DNA of 64,000 bases from Flavobacteriaceae bacterium UBA3591. Lineage in GTDB: Bacteria; Bacteroidota; Bacteroidia; Flavobacteriales; Flavobacteriaceae. The notes under the pieces were generated by a model. That model was not told the DNA's origin and made no database searches. It saw nothing but the letters and a program-made list of their open reading frames with translations. The position numbers were made by a program, and so were the translations under genes. Location: positions 5,940 to 69,939 of the forward strand of contig DFMO01000010.1 of the NCBI GenBank assembly GCA_002375695.1, in the 5' to 3' direction. Shown here piece by piece: positions 52,395 through 60,892 of the stretch; position 1 is the first letter of the stretch, and every line of letters starts with the position of its first letter.

Positions 52395-53396
52395 GTGAAA
52401 CTTACAACTGAAATACCGCTAAAAGCCCAAGAAAATAAGATAGATTATGCTTCGCAAGTGGTATTGTTGGGTAGCTGCTTTTCGGAAAACATTGGGGCAA
52501 AATTTGACTTTTATAAATTTCAAAATCTGCAAAACCCGTTTGGAATAATTTTTAATCCGGTTGCTTTAGAAAGATTGATTGTTCGGGCGGTTGATAATAT
52601 ATTTTTTTCGGAAGAAGATATATTTCAACACAATGGCCTTTGGAGGTGTTTTGAAGTACATTCGGAGCTTTCGTCTTTGGATAAATCTGAATATCTAACG
52701 AATCTAAATACATCGCTTAAAAAACTTCGCGAATCGCTTTGTAGTGCGACCCACATAATTTTCACCTTCGGAACGTCTTGGGTTTATAGATACGTAGGCA
52801 CTTCGGCTACGATCAGTGACCGCACTGCGACTTCTTTTGATGGCTCAAAAGGTGAAATAGTTGCTAATTGCCATAAATTGGCTCAAAAGAATTTTAAAAA
52901 AGAATTATTATCTGTTGAAGCTATTTTAAATAGTATTCAGAATATTTCAGAAAAAATTAATGCTGTAAATAAAGGAGCTCAACTTATTTTTACGGTTTCG
53001 CCGGTAAGGCATATTAAAGACGGGTTTGCAGAGAATTCGTTGAGTAAGGCTCATCTTATTTCTGCTATCCATCAATCATTGTCGCTTCGAGAGCAGACGA
53101 AAAGCGTTTATTTTCCTTCTTTCGAAATTATGGTCGATGAGCTTCGCGACTACCGTTTTTATGCCAAAGATTTGCTTCACCCCAATACCACGGCTATTGA
53201 AATAATATGGCAAAAATTTTCGGCCGTGTGGATTGCTTCAAAATGTGCCGCTACGCAAAAAGAAATTGCTGCAATTCAAAATGGTTTAAATCACAAACCA
53301 TTTAATCCAAAGAGTGACGAGCATCTTCAATTTTTAAAAATTCTTCAGCAAAAAATTGATGCAATCGAGGCTCGGTATCCGCATATAGAGTTTTAG
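52395..53396 (+). CDS. GSCFA domain protein
   Basis: This 333-residue protein of the GSCFA family (PF08885) is named after the motif seen here at residues 27-31 in VVLLGSCFSENIGAKFDFYKF. Other family features are NPFGIIFNPVA, THIIFTFGTSWVY and DLLHPNTTAIEIIW. The family is related to SGNH/GDSL hydrolases, with the Ser in GSCFS, an Asn/Gly region and a late D..HP pair (KDLLHPN). The substrate is unknown. The start is GTG. It lies 52 bases after alaS and may be read with it. Confidence 0.88.
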   Translation: MKLTTEIPLKAQENKIDYASQVVLLGSCFSENIGAKFDFYKFQNLQNPFGIIFNPVALERLIVRAVDNIFFSEEDIFQHNGLWRCFEVHSELSSLDKSEYLTNLNTSLKKLRESLCSATHIIFTFGTSWVYRYVGTSATISDRTATSFDGSKGEIVANCHKLAQKNFKKELLSVEAILNSIQNISEKINAVNKGAQLIFTVSPVRHIKDGFAENSLSKAHLISAIHQSLSLREQTKSVYFPSFEIMVDELRDYRFYAKDLLHPNTTAIEIIWQKFSAVWIASKCAATQKEIAAIQNGLNHKPFNPKSDEHLQFLKILQQKIDAIEARYPHIEF

Positions 53397-53427
53397 AAAC
53401 AACTCATTTTTAGTGTTTTAAAGTAAT

Positions 53428-53447
53428 AATACGGCAATTGCCCTATT
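53428..53447. promoter_or_regulatory. Palindromic operator candidate upstream of the 53530 lipoprotein gene
   Basis: AATACGGCAATTGCCCTATT, a 20-base palindrome with one mismatch, ends 83 bases before the ATG. The same element, perfect, recurs at 54199-54218, with similar flanks on its right. Confidence 0.65.
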
Positions 53448-53529
53448 GTTCGCAGTGATTATTATTTAAACATTTGTGACCAATTAATAATCACGTATTC
53501 GTTTAGGCGAAGCATTAAAACCAAACATT

Positions 53530-54057
53530 ATGAAAACTTTCAACAAAACAATTTTAGTATTATTAGCAGTATTGGCTGTTAGTTTTACGTCGTGTAAAAA
53601 AGACGATGACGGCGGCGATGATCCACAAGGGGGTACTGGAACTTTTTCGGCCAAAGTAGATGGCAGCAATTTTTCGGGAATGCAGGGTACCGTTATGGCG
53701 CAGTTAACAAACAGCGGCAATGGACAAGTTTTAGCTGTAACAGGAGGAACAATGGAATCTGAAAACCTACAGATGATTATCCAAAATTTTGATGGCGAAG
53801 GAACGTACAACCTTAATTTTTTAAATATTGGTACGTACAGTTATTTGCCAGACCCAAGTAATCCAGACCCTAATACTGTTGTACTCTATACTACGGTTGG
53901 AGACGGTCAAAGTGATAACGGTACAATAAGAATTTCAAGTTTTGATGGCAATACTGTAAAAGGCACCTTTAGTTTTACAGGCTTCAATATTGATAATTCT
54001 TCTGATACAGTCGAGGTAACCGACGGACAATTTAACGTTGAAGTTATTAACAACTAA
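53530..54057 (+). CDS. Beta-rich lipoprotein of unknown function
   Basis: This 175-residue exported lipoprotein has a signal peptide ending in SFTSC, with Cys22 followed by KKDDDGGDD, an acidic tether seen in surface-exposed Bacteroidota lipoproteins. The mature part is a small all-beta domain (GTFSAKVDGSNFSGMQGTVMAQL, LQMIIQNFDGEGTYNL, TIRISSFDGNTVKGTFSFTGF). It resembles domains of DUF6252-like lipoproteins, but I am not certain of the family. Its promoter region shares a palindrome and flanks with that of the next gene, so the two are probably co-regulated. Confidence 0.8.
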   Translation: MKTFNKTILVLLAVLAVSFTSCKKDDDGGDDPQGGTGTFSAKVDGSNFSGMQGTVMAQLTNSGNGQVLAVTGGTMESENLQMIIQNFDGEGTYNLNFLNIGTYSYLPDPSNPDPNTVVLYTTVGDGQSDNGTIRISSFDGNTVKGTFSFTGFNIDNSSDTVEVTDGQFNVEVINN

Positions 54058-54111
54058 AGTAAATTGAGTTTACACAATTTAGAATCTCAAATGTTGAGGT
54101 TTTTACGTGGG

Positions 54112-54145
54112 CCGGGGGAAAAGCGCAAGTTTAACCTCCGGTTTT
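54112..54145 (+). terminator. Terminator after the 53530 lipoprotein gene
   Basis: CCGGGGG (54112-54118) pairs with CCTCCGG (54135-54141), with one G-T wobble. TTTT follows. Confidence 0.6.
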
Positions 54146-54198
54146 CTCATTTAAAATAACAACTCAAATTGTTTAAATTCAGTGCATTAAGGTGAAAT

Positions 54199-54218
54199 AA
54201 TACGGCAATTGCCGTATT
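54199..54218. promoter_or_regulatory. Perfect 20-base palindrome upstream of the propeller protein gene
   Basis: AATACGGCAATTGCCGTATT is its own reverse complement. It ends 55 bases before the ATG at 54274. It matches the element at 53428-53447 at 19 of 20 positions, and the TATTG..TCAG.GT..TTATT flank is also shared. Confidence 0.75.
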
Positions 54219-54273
54219 GATTTCAGCGTGTTATTGGCGCATCTTTGACTATCAATATTTTAAAACCACGATT

Positions 54274-56142
54274 ATGAAAACTTCAATTTTTTACTACACG
54301 CTTATTGGCGCAGCATTGTTATTTAATACTGCCTTATTTGCGCAGCGCGCAGAGGAGCCAGATTTTCGATATGATACGGGCGCCAAAATAAATGAAATGC
54401 AACTTACACAGGGCGGAACGATGGTGGTTGCTACCAATGACGGTTTAGTGGGGATAAAACCTGGTAGCAACCAACTGTTGTTTAATTTTACCGAATACGG
54501 CCGCGTAAAACCCGAAGAATTAACCTTTGTAAAAAACGCACCCTACGTAATTGTATCGCAAGGTGGATTTGCCAATTTAACAGCAAAAAAGTCGGTGATA
54601 GATTATATGTCTGGGAAAGTGCTTTTTAATACCGAAAGTAACGGCTGGAAACTAGCTTACACCTGCGATGTAAAAATGCCGCAAAATAAGTTGGTAGTTA
54701 TTGGGCAGCGACGCGCAAAAGAGAAATACGCTACTGCAGTAGCTGTATACGATTTAAATACCGGCGCCGAAGATTATCGATTTAACCTTGGCGACCCCGG
54801 AAAAGTATCTATGGGCGGCGGAATGCAGCCTAGCGGTTCTGTTTTACTTTTAAAAGATTATTTAATTGTACCCACCACAAAAGGATTAATTGCTAAAAAA
54901 GCGCAAACCGGTGAAACCCTTTGGGAGAACGACATGAAAAATATTAGTTGGATGGTCGCCGATGATTCCGAAAAGGAAATCTACGCTTTTGAAAGTGTAA
55001 ATCAGGGTAAAAATACGCGTATTCACAAAGTTGGTGTAAATGGCGGCGAGCTTTGGAAGGACGATCACAAGGTAAAAGGACAAGTGGTAAATTTTGAAAT
55101 TTTACCCAACGGCATTGCCGTGGTTAGCAATCAAAGCGACGGCGGCAGCAAAAGTGTTTTTGCACGAAGTAATGAATCAAACATCGCATTTTTAAGTGCT
55201 ACCAATGGAGAAGATCTTTGGGAAAAAGCACCAAAAACTAAAGGCTATGTGCAGCATTTTTACGTTATGGAAGATGGTATTCTCTTCGGGATTTATGAAG
55301 GTGGAATTAATAAAATTTCATTTGATGGAAAAACGCTATTTAAAAAACCGCTTAAAACGGGTGAAAATATTTTAACCATGGCCCATACGCCACAAGGGTT
55401 AATTTATATTACTTCAGAAGATGCAAATATTGTAAATCTTAGCAATGGTGAGCAAGTTTGGAAGAAGCCGTTAAAATACAAAAGAGCTACTGCTGTAAGT
55501 TCTACTTTCGATAAAAAGAACAATCGTTACTTAATTAGCGCAGATGAAACTCTATATGCCGTAGATGCATCCTCGGGTGATGTAAGCACTTTGGCAGAGT
55601 CTAAGTTTGATGGAAAGGAAGATCCATCGCACGTTGAAATTCGCGACGACGGTATTTTACTTACCAGCGACCAAAATATGCAACTTTTAGATTGGAACGG
55701 CGAACCAAAATGGCACGAATACTACCGAGCTCCGGGAAAAAGTGCGATGGGTGCAATTTTGGCGGGAGTAACCGCTGTTGCTGCCGCTACTACAGCTATG
55801 GCAGCTGCTAATTCGTCGGTTCAAAATAGACTTGCTGGTTACGATCAACGAGCCGATCGAGAAGCAGATTTGGCCGGAGGGATGGCTGTTGCAAGTGGTG
55901 CATCTATTGCCGAAATGTTAAAACGATTTAAAGCCACTGCAGCCACGCAAAACGATCAATTTATATTAACCAAACTCGACGATGGTGTAGGTTTAGTTAA
56001 GGTAAACAAAGACTCGGGAGCCAAAGGGAAAGAAATTATTTTAAAGGATAAAAAACCAGAATACGTGGTAGACGAAATAGCAGGCTTGCTTTATTACAAA
56101 GCAGATAATAACTCAATTTTTGCGTACGATTTAAACAAGTAA
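54274..56142 (+). CDS. Exported PQQ-like beta-propeller protein
   Basis: This 622-residue exported protein has a signal peptide (about 1-22, ending LFAQ). Propeller repeats of the PQQ/BamB type follow, with recurring AxDxxTGxxxW-like units such as AKKAQTGETLWENDM, LSATNGEDLWEKAP, NLSNGEQVWKKPL and AVDASSGDVSTL. Near residues 490-515 an Ala-rich hydrophobic stretch (GAILAGVTAVAAATTAMAAANS) interrupts the pattern and may touch a membrane. The last 80 residues return to beta strands. No enzyme residues for PQQ use are apparent, so a structural or binding role is likely. ATG 54274 is chosen because the frame before it runs through the operator. Confidence 0.8.
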   Translation: MKTSIFYYTLIGAALLFNTALFAQRAEEPDFRYDTGAKINEMQLTQGGTMVVATNDGLVGIKPGSNQLLFNFTEYGRVKPEELTFVKNAPYVIVSQGGFANLTAKKSVIDYMSGKVLFNTESNGWKLAYTCDVKMPQNKLVVIGQRRAKEKYATAVAVYDLNTGAEDYRFNLGDPGKVSMGGGMQPSGSVLLLKDYLIVPTTKGLIAKKAQTGETLWENDMKNISWMVADDSEKEIYAFESVNQGKNTRIHKVGVNGGELWKDDHKVKGQVVNFEILPNGIAVVSNQSDGGSKSVFARSNESNIAFLSATNGEDLWEKAPKTKGYVQHFYVMEDGILFGIYEGGINKISFDGKTLFKKPLKTGENILTMAHTPQGLIYITSEDANIVNLSNGEQVWKKPLKYKRATAVSSTFDKKNNRYLISADETLYAVDASSGDVSTLAESKFDGKEDPSHVEIRDDGILLTSDQNMQLLDWNGEPKWHEYYRAPGKSAMGAILAGVTAVAAATTAMAAANSSVQNRLAGYDQRADREADLAGGMAVASGASIAEMLKRFKATAATQNDQFILTKLDDGVGLVKVNKDSGAKGKEIILKDKKPEYVVDEIAGLLYYKADNNSIFAYDLNK

Positions 56143-56207
56143 AATAACGCGACTAACCAAGTTATTTTTCAACAACCACAAGTGATTTTTAAAACATTTG
56201 AGGTTTA

Positions 56208-56235
56208 AAAACCCCATATTTAATTATGGGGTTTT
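56208..56235. terminator. Terminator after the propeller protein gene
   Basis: AAAACCCCATA (56208-56218) pairs perfectly with TATGGGGTTTT (56225-56235) around TTTAAT. Confidence 0.85.
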
Positions 56236-56301
56236 AATTAAATTTTGAGCAATGTGTTAAAATATCATTTCAGAAAAGGAAAAATAAATAGAAAAGAAAT
56301 T

Positions 56302-56309
56302 TATCTTTA
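56302..56309 (+). promoter_or_regulatory. Candidate -7 box of the small membrane protein-histidine kinase operon
   Basis: TATCTTTA differs from TAnnTTTG in the last base and lies 25 bases before the ATG. The response regulator gene has the same variant, TATCTTTA (58430-58437), 19 bases before its ATG. Confidence 0.4.
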
Positions 56310-56334
56310 TAACTAATAATCAGCTGTTAAGCTC

Positions 56335-56577
56335 ATGGGTTTTCAAATTATATTATTAATTGTATTCGTTATTCTCTCATCGGGTATAATGTTTTGGTAT
56401 TATAAAACCAAAAATGCGTTGGTGGCTCAACATTTCAGTAAAACTTCAAACCTTAAAACTGCTATTGCTATTCACCAAAAGCAAATAGCTTATAGAACTT
56501 CCAACCTCAATAAATACGATTTTGTAAAATATAATTTAAACGAAGCCTTGGTAATACAAGCAGATATAAAACTTTAA
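56335..56577 (+). CDS. Small single-helix membrane protein upstream of a histidine kinase
   Basis: This 80-residue protein has an N-terminal membrane helix (residues 3-22). The rest is a basic, polar tail of about 55 residues (KTKNALVAQHFSKTSNLKTAIAIHQKQIAYRTSNLNKYDFVKYNLNEALV) that looks helical. I recognise no family. Its stop is 3 bases before the ATG of the TPR-histidine kinase, so the two are co-translated. It might be a partner of the kinase, but this is only inferred from position. Confidence 0.65.
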   Translation: MGFQIILLIVFVILSSGIMFWYYKTKNALVAQHFSKTSNLKTAIAIHQKQIAYRTSNLNKYDFVKYNLNEALVIQADIKL

Positions 56578-56580
56578 GTT

Positions 56581-58371
56581 ATGACTAAAAATTTACTTCT
56601 GTTTGTGTTTTGCTTTTGTAGTATTTCTCATTATTCACAAAATAAAAAACAGATTGATTCTATCAACAATCTCTACATTCAAGGGCTTAATATTCCGAAG
56701 GATTCAATCATTTCATTATTCGTAAATAACTTGCAGCACGCCCAGCAAATTTCTTATCAATTGGGTATTGCAGATGCTTATGCCAATCTTAGTTTGATTC
56801 ACGGGTATCAAGGCAATTACGAAGAGCGGGCTAATTACATAATTAAAGCGATTAAAATTTTTGAAGAATTGGGTGAAATGGAACGCGTTGCTAATTATTA
56901 TGCCGAAATGGGTTATGGAACTAAATATCGCGATTTACAACAAGCCTTGTACTATATGCAAAAAGGTAAAGCGATAGCCGAAGCCAATAATTTTGAAAAT
57001 GAATTAAAAGATATTTACAACAATTACGGCGTTTTAAAAGAAATAAATAATGAAGTTGACAGCGCTTTATACTATTTTGAAAAAGGATTAGAGATTAAAC
57101 AAAAATTAAACGACACAATTGGTATCCCGTATAGTTGGAGCAATATTGCTGGTGCTTACGGTTTACAGCAGAAATTTTCTGAATCGAGAGCATATTTTAA
57201 CAAATCACTTCAACAGCGATTACAATGGGCAGATTCAATAGGAATAGCCGAAAATTATACCCAATTGGGTGAAGTTTTTATGGCCGAAGAAAGATGGAGA
57301 GAAGCAATCCCGTTTATGCACAAATCACTGCCAATTTCACGTAAAAAGCAGTATCAAAATTTAACTCAGTACAATTATAAAATGCTTTCAAACATTTATA
57401 AAAAGTTAAACAATGCCGATTCGGCACTGTATTATTTTGAACAGTTTAACAATTTAAAAGACAGTATTCACAGTTTAAAAGTAGAGGAAAGTATTGCAGC
57501 GCTCAATATTGAATTTGAAACCGAAAAAAAGGAAAATCAAATTTTATTGCAACGCGCACAATTGGTTGAGAAAGAAGCCGAGGTTCGCAAAAAGAATTTT
57601 TTAATATTCGGAAGTTTAGGGCTTGCTTTTCTGTTGGGTTTAATAGGTTATTTAGTTTATAATCAGCAAAGATTAAAAAACCGTCAGCTTCAAAAAGAAA
57701 ACGAATTAAAAACGGCTTTGGCCAAAATTAAAACTCAAAATAAACTACAGGAGCAGCGCTTGCGAATTTCCCGAGATTTACACGACAATATTGGTGCGCA
57801 GCTTACTTTTATTATTTCGAGTATCGATAATTTAAAATATGGTTTTACTAATATTGAAACAAAATTAAGCGATAAACTAAGTAGTATTAGCAAGTTTACG
57901 CAAGAGACAATTTTTGAGTTGCGGGATACAATTTGGGCGATGAATAAAGAAAATATCACTCTTGGAGACTTGCAAATACGAATCACAAATTTTATTGAAC
58001 AAGCTAAAAATGCTGTTCAAGAAACTAATTTCACTTTTAATATTGAAGATGATATAGATGAAAATTTAGTTTTCTCCTCTGTGCAAGGAATGAGTATTTA
58101 TAGAATAATTCAGGAAGCGATTAATAACGCCTTAAAATACGCTTCGGCTAAGGAAGTGGAGGTCAATATTTCAAAAAATATGCAACATTATCACATTACT
58201 ATCGCCGATAACGGAATGGGTTATAATCCCGAAACGGTTGAAGCAGGAAATGGTTTAAACAACATGAAAAAACGCGCCCGAGAGATTAATGGCGAAATTG
58301 AATTTGTTTCAAAAGTTAATAGAGGAACTCGTGTAGTTTTAAAATTTCCGCGTGATAAAAAAGCTGTATAA
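56581..58371 (+). CDS. Sensor histidine kinase with periplasmic TPR domain
   Basis: This 596-residue protein has a signal peptide (about 1-20) and a periplasmic stretch of TPR repeats (about 40-310; for example ALYYMQKGKAIAEANN, ALYYFEKGLEIKQKL). One membrane helix follows (about 341-362), then a coiled coil, then a HisKA_3 domain with the phosphorylated His401 in RISRDLHDNIGAQLTFI. A HATPase domain with QEAINNALKYASA and NGLNNMKKRAREI ends the protein. This is a DesK/NarX-type kinase. The response regulator gene follows 85 bases later, so the two form a two-component system. The TPR sensor suggests it detects a protein or peptide in the periplasm. Confidence 0.92.
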   Translation: MTKNLLLFVFCFCSISHYSQNKKQIDSINNLYIQGLNIPKDSIISLFVNNLQHAQQISYQLGIADAYANLSLIHGYQGNYEERANYIIKAIKIFEELGEMERVANYYAEMGYGTKYRDLQQALYYMQKGKAIAEANNFENELKDIYNNYGVLKEINNEVDSALYYFEKGLEIKQKLNDTIGIPYSWSNIAGAYGLQQKFSESRAYFNKSLQQRLQWADSIGIAENYTQLGEVFMAEERWREAIPFMHKSLPISRKKQYQNLTQYNYKMLSNIYKKLNNADSALYYFEQFNNLKDSIHSLKVEESIAALNIEFETEKKENQILLQRAQLVEKEAEVRKKNFLIFGSLGLAFLLGLIGYLVYNQQRLKNRQLQKENELKTALAKIKTQNKLQEQRLRISRDLHDNIGAQLTFIISSIDNLKYGFTNIETKLSDKLSSISKFTQETIFELRDTIWAMNKENITLGDLQIRITNFIEQAKNAVQETNFTFNIEDDIDENLVFSSVQGMSIYRIIQEAINNALKYASAKEVEVNISKNMQHYHITIADNGMGYNPETVEAGNGLNNMKKRAREINGEIEFVSKVNRGTRVVLKFPRDKKAV

Positions 58372-58456
58372 AATCTTTTCGAATTCACCGAGTTGTCTTA
58401 TAAACAGTGGGTTATGTGTAATTTATAATTATCTTTAAACCGATAACTAACTAATT

Positions 58457-59104
58457 ATGTATAAAATAGCCATCACCGACGACAATTCTTTCCTTATTCA
58501 CGCTATAAAGGAAAAACTATCTTTTTTCGATGATATTTCGGTAAAACATACTGCGCTTCACGGTAAAGAATTACTTTCAAAACTAGAGATGGATCACAAT
58601 CTCGATTTAATTTTAATGGATATTGAAATGCCAGTTTTAAACGGTATTGAAACTACCCAAGTTGTAAAGCAGAAATACCCACACATTAAAATAATAATGC
58701 TTACAGCTTTTGACAATGATGAGCATATTTTTAACGCTATTAAAGCGGGTGCCGATGGTTATTTGTTAAAAGAAATTAATCCTGAAGACTTGTATAAAGG
58801 TGTTTTAGAAACGTTAAACGGCGGCGCAGCGATGAATCCATCTATTGCGATGAAAACTTTAAAACTATTGCGAAATCCTGTAAATATTGACAGTTTAAAA
58901 GATAAAGAAGAAATCTCACTTTCTGCTCGCGAGGTTGAAGTATTAGAACATTTAAGTAAAGGATTAAGTTATACTGTAATAGCTAACCATCTTTTCCTTT
59001 CGCCCAGCACGGTGAGAAAGCACATTGAAAATATTTATAAAAAACTACAAGTGCACAGTAAAATTGAAGCTGTTCAAAAAGCTAAAAATCACAATATTAT
59101 TTAG
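58457..59104 (+). CDS. NarL/FixJ-type response regulator
   Basis: This 215-residue protein has an N-terminal receiver domain with the acidic pair Asp8/Asp9, phospho-acceptor Asp55 (LILMDIEMP), the Thr in MLTAFD and Lys in LLKEINP. A LuxR-type HTH follows (LSAREVEVLEHLSKGLSYTVIANHLFLSPSTVRKHIENIYKKLQV). All phosphorylation residues are present. It is the partner of the preceding TPR-histidine kinase. It is a plausible binder of the palindromes upstream of 53530 and 54274, since NarL-type dimers bind inverted repeats, but this is inference. Confidence 0.93.
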   Translation: MYKIAITDDNSFLIHAIKEKLSFFDDISVKHTALHGKELLSKLEMDHNLDLILMDIEMPVLNGIETTQVVKQKYPHIKIIMLTAFDNDEHIFNAIKAGADGYLLKEINPEDLYKGVLETLNGGAAMNPSIAMKTLKLLRNPVNIDSLKDKEEISLSAREVEVLEHLSKGLSYTVIANHLFLSPSTVRKHIENIYKKLQVHSKIEAVQKAKNHNII

Positions 59105-59203
59105 CGGGTATAATTCTATTCACTGGTACAAGCGTTTTTGCAGGTTGTATCCTAGAAATAATTGTAATTTTAAGGTTTATTTTAATCTGAAATTGACCAT
59201 ATA

Positions 59204-60748
59204 ATGAAAAAATTTTTCTCCTTAGTTTTTATACAATTTGTTGTTTTTACGGCTATTTCGCAAACTCAAACCGAGGTGGTGAAAGCTATTCAAAACGAAG
59301 CTTATAATAATTCACAATTAGAAATTCTTGCGCACGAATTACTCGATGATATTGGGCCGCGTTTGGTTGGGACCCCTCAAATGCAACAAGCTCATGATTG
59401 GGCGATTAAAAAATTTAATAGTTGGAATATTGAGGCCGAAAACCAACAATGGGGCGAATGGAAAGGCTGGGAGCGAGGCATAACGCATATAGATTTGGTT
59501 TCGCCACGTATTCAAACTTTAACAGGAACACAATTAGCATGGAGCCCCAGTACGTCGGCAAAGGGCGTTACTGCCGAAGTTGTTGTGTTGCCCGAAATAA
59601 AAGATTCTTTAGGATTTAAAAATTGGTTGTCTACCGTTAAAGGTAAATTTGTTATGGTTGCTATGAAACAACCAACCGGTAGGCCAGACGATAATTGGAA
59701 AGAATGGGCAACGCCAGAGTCATACGAGAAAATGAAACAGAATCGCGATGCCCAAACTAAAGCTTGGAATGAAAATTTAAAACGCAGCGGCTTTGACCGC
59801 AGAAGTATTATTGCAGCACTGGAAAATGCAGGGGCGGCTGGAATAGTAGATTCTTATTGGTCTCGTGGTTTTGGCGTAAATAAAATATTTGGCGCGCGAA
59901 CCAAAAAAATTCCTACTGTAGATATTGAATTAGAAGATTATACCATGCTTTACAGAATGGTGGAGCACGGCGATAAGCCAAAAATTCATGTTGTGGCAAA
60001 ATCGAAGGACCTTGGGGTGGTACCTGCATTTAACACAATTGCAGAAATTAAAGGAACCGAAAAACCCGATGAGTACGTTATACTTTCGGCTCATTTTGAT
60101 TCTTGGGATGGCGGCACGGGTGCTACCGATAACGGTACAGGAACATTGGTTATGATGGAAGCGGCAAGAATTTTAAAGAAAGTGTATCCAAATCCAAAGC
60201 GTACTATTTTGGTGGGGCTATGGGGTAGTGAAGAACAAGGGTTAAATGGTTCTTCGGCCTTTGTTGAAGACAATCCCAAAATAGTTAATAACGTGCAAGC
60301 GGTATTTAACCAAGACAATGGCACAGGGCGCGTAAAAAGTATAAATGGCGCAGGTTTTTTACACTCTTACGATTATATTTCCCGATGGTTAAAAGCGGTG
60401 CCAGATACTATTACTCGCCATATTACAACTACTTTTCCCGGTTGGCCGGCAAGTGGAGGGTCAGACAATGCATCGTTTGTGGCGGCAGGAGCGCCCGCAT
60501 TTAACTTAAGTTCGTTAAGCTGGAGCTATTGGAATTACACCTGGCATACTAATCGCGATACGTACGACAAAATTGTTTTTGACGATGTACAAAACAACGT
60601 AATATTAACAGCAATTATGGCTTATATGGCTTCGGAAGATGATTCAAAAACATCGCGCGAACAAATTATTTTACCTGTCGATGAGCGTACTGGGAAACAA
60701 CGCGAATGGCCTACCCCACGTACTCCAAAACGAAAAGGAGGAATGTAA
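59204..60748 (+). CDS. Secreted M28 family zinc peptidase
   Basis: This 514-residue exported peptidase has a signal peptide (1 to about 19, ending AISQ). An inserted protease-associated-like region (about 80-280) lies inside the M28 catalytic domain. Zinc ligands and catalytic residues are visible: His in LSAHFDSWDGG, Asp in GATDNGTGT, Glu-Glu in WGSEEQGLNG, Asp in NQDNGTG, and a late His in YTWHTNRDTYDK. It belongs to the carboxypeptidase Q/aminopeptidase type of M28 and would free amino acids from peptides outside the inner membrane. The C-terminus is a basic Pro/Arg tail (TPRTPKRKGGM). A strong terminator follows. Confidence 0.9.
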   Translation: MKKFFSLVFIQFVVFTAISQTQTEVVKAIQNEAYNNSQLEILAHELLDDIGPRLVGTPQMQQAHDWAIKKFNSWNIEAENQQWGEWKGWERGITHIDLVSPRIQTLTGTQLAWSPSTSAKGVTAEVVVLPEIKDSLGFKNWLSTVKGKFVMVAMKQPTGRPDDNWKEWATPESYEKMKQNRDAQTKAWNENLKRSGFDRRSIIAALENAGAAGIVDSYWSRGFGVNKIFGARTKKIPTVDIELEDYTMLYRMVEHGDKPKIHVVAKSKDLGVVPAFNTIAEIKGTEKPDEYVILSAHFDSWDGGTGATDNGTGTLVMMEAARILKKVYPNPKRTILVGLWGSEEQGLNGSSAFVEDNPKIVNNVQAVFNQDNGTGRVKSINGAGFLHSYDYISRWLKAVPDTITRHITTTFPGWPASGGSDNASFVAAGAPAFNLSSLSWSYWNYTWHTNRDTYDKIVFDDVQNNVILTAIMAYMASEDDSKTSREQIILPVDERTGKQREWPTPRTPKRKGGM

Positions 60749-60770
60749 ACTTTAAAAACTCAGTTAAATA

Positions 60771-60813
60771 AAAATCCCAAATTCCAATTGAAATTATTGA
60801 AATTTGGGATTTT
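60771..60813. terminator. Bidirectional terminator between the M28 peptidase gene and metK
   Basis: AAAATCCCAAATT (60771-60783) pairs perfectly over 13 bases with AATTTGGGATTTT (60801-60813). T-runs lie on both strands. Confidence 0.88.
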
Positions 60814-60824
60814 TCGTTTTGTTA

Positions 60825-60890
60825 TTTCGAGCGCAGTGGTGGTGTCAGTTCGAGCGCAGTCGTGGTGTCAGTTCGAGCGCAGTCGAGAAC
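60825..60890. repeat. Three tandem copies of a 23-base unit, GCGCAG-loop stem-loop family
   Basis: The units start at 60825, 60848 and 60871. Each holds TTCGAGCGCAGT; the first two end in GGTGGTGTCA or CGTGGTGTCA. The third, AGTTC-GA-GCGCAG-TC-GA-GAACT, is a complete palindrome of the type seen at 35106. The array ends 2 bases before the metK stop. Confidence 0.8.
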
Positions 60891-60892
60891 TA

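Noticed and set aside
54217..54273. N-terminal extension of the propeller protein starting at TTG
   Set aside because: It begins inside the perfect palindrome and would place 19 residues before a clean signal peptide.
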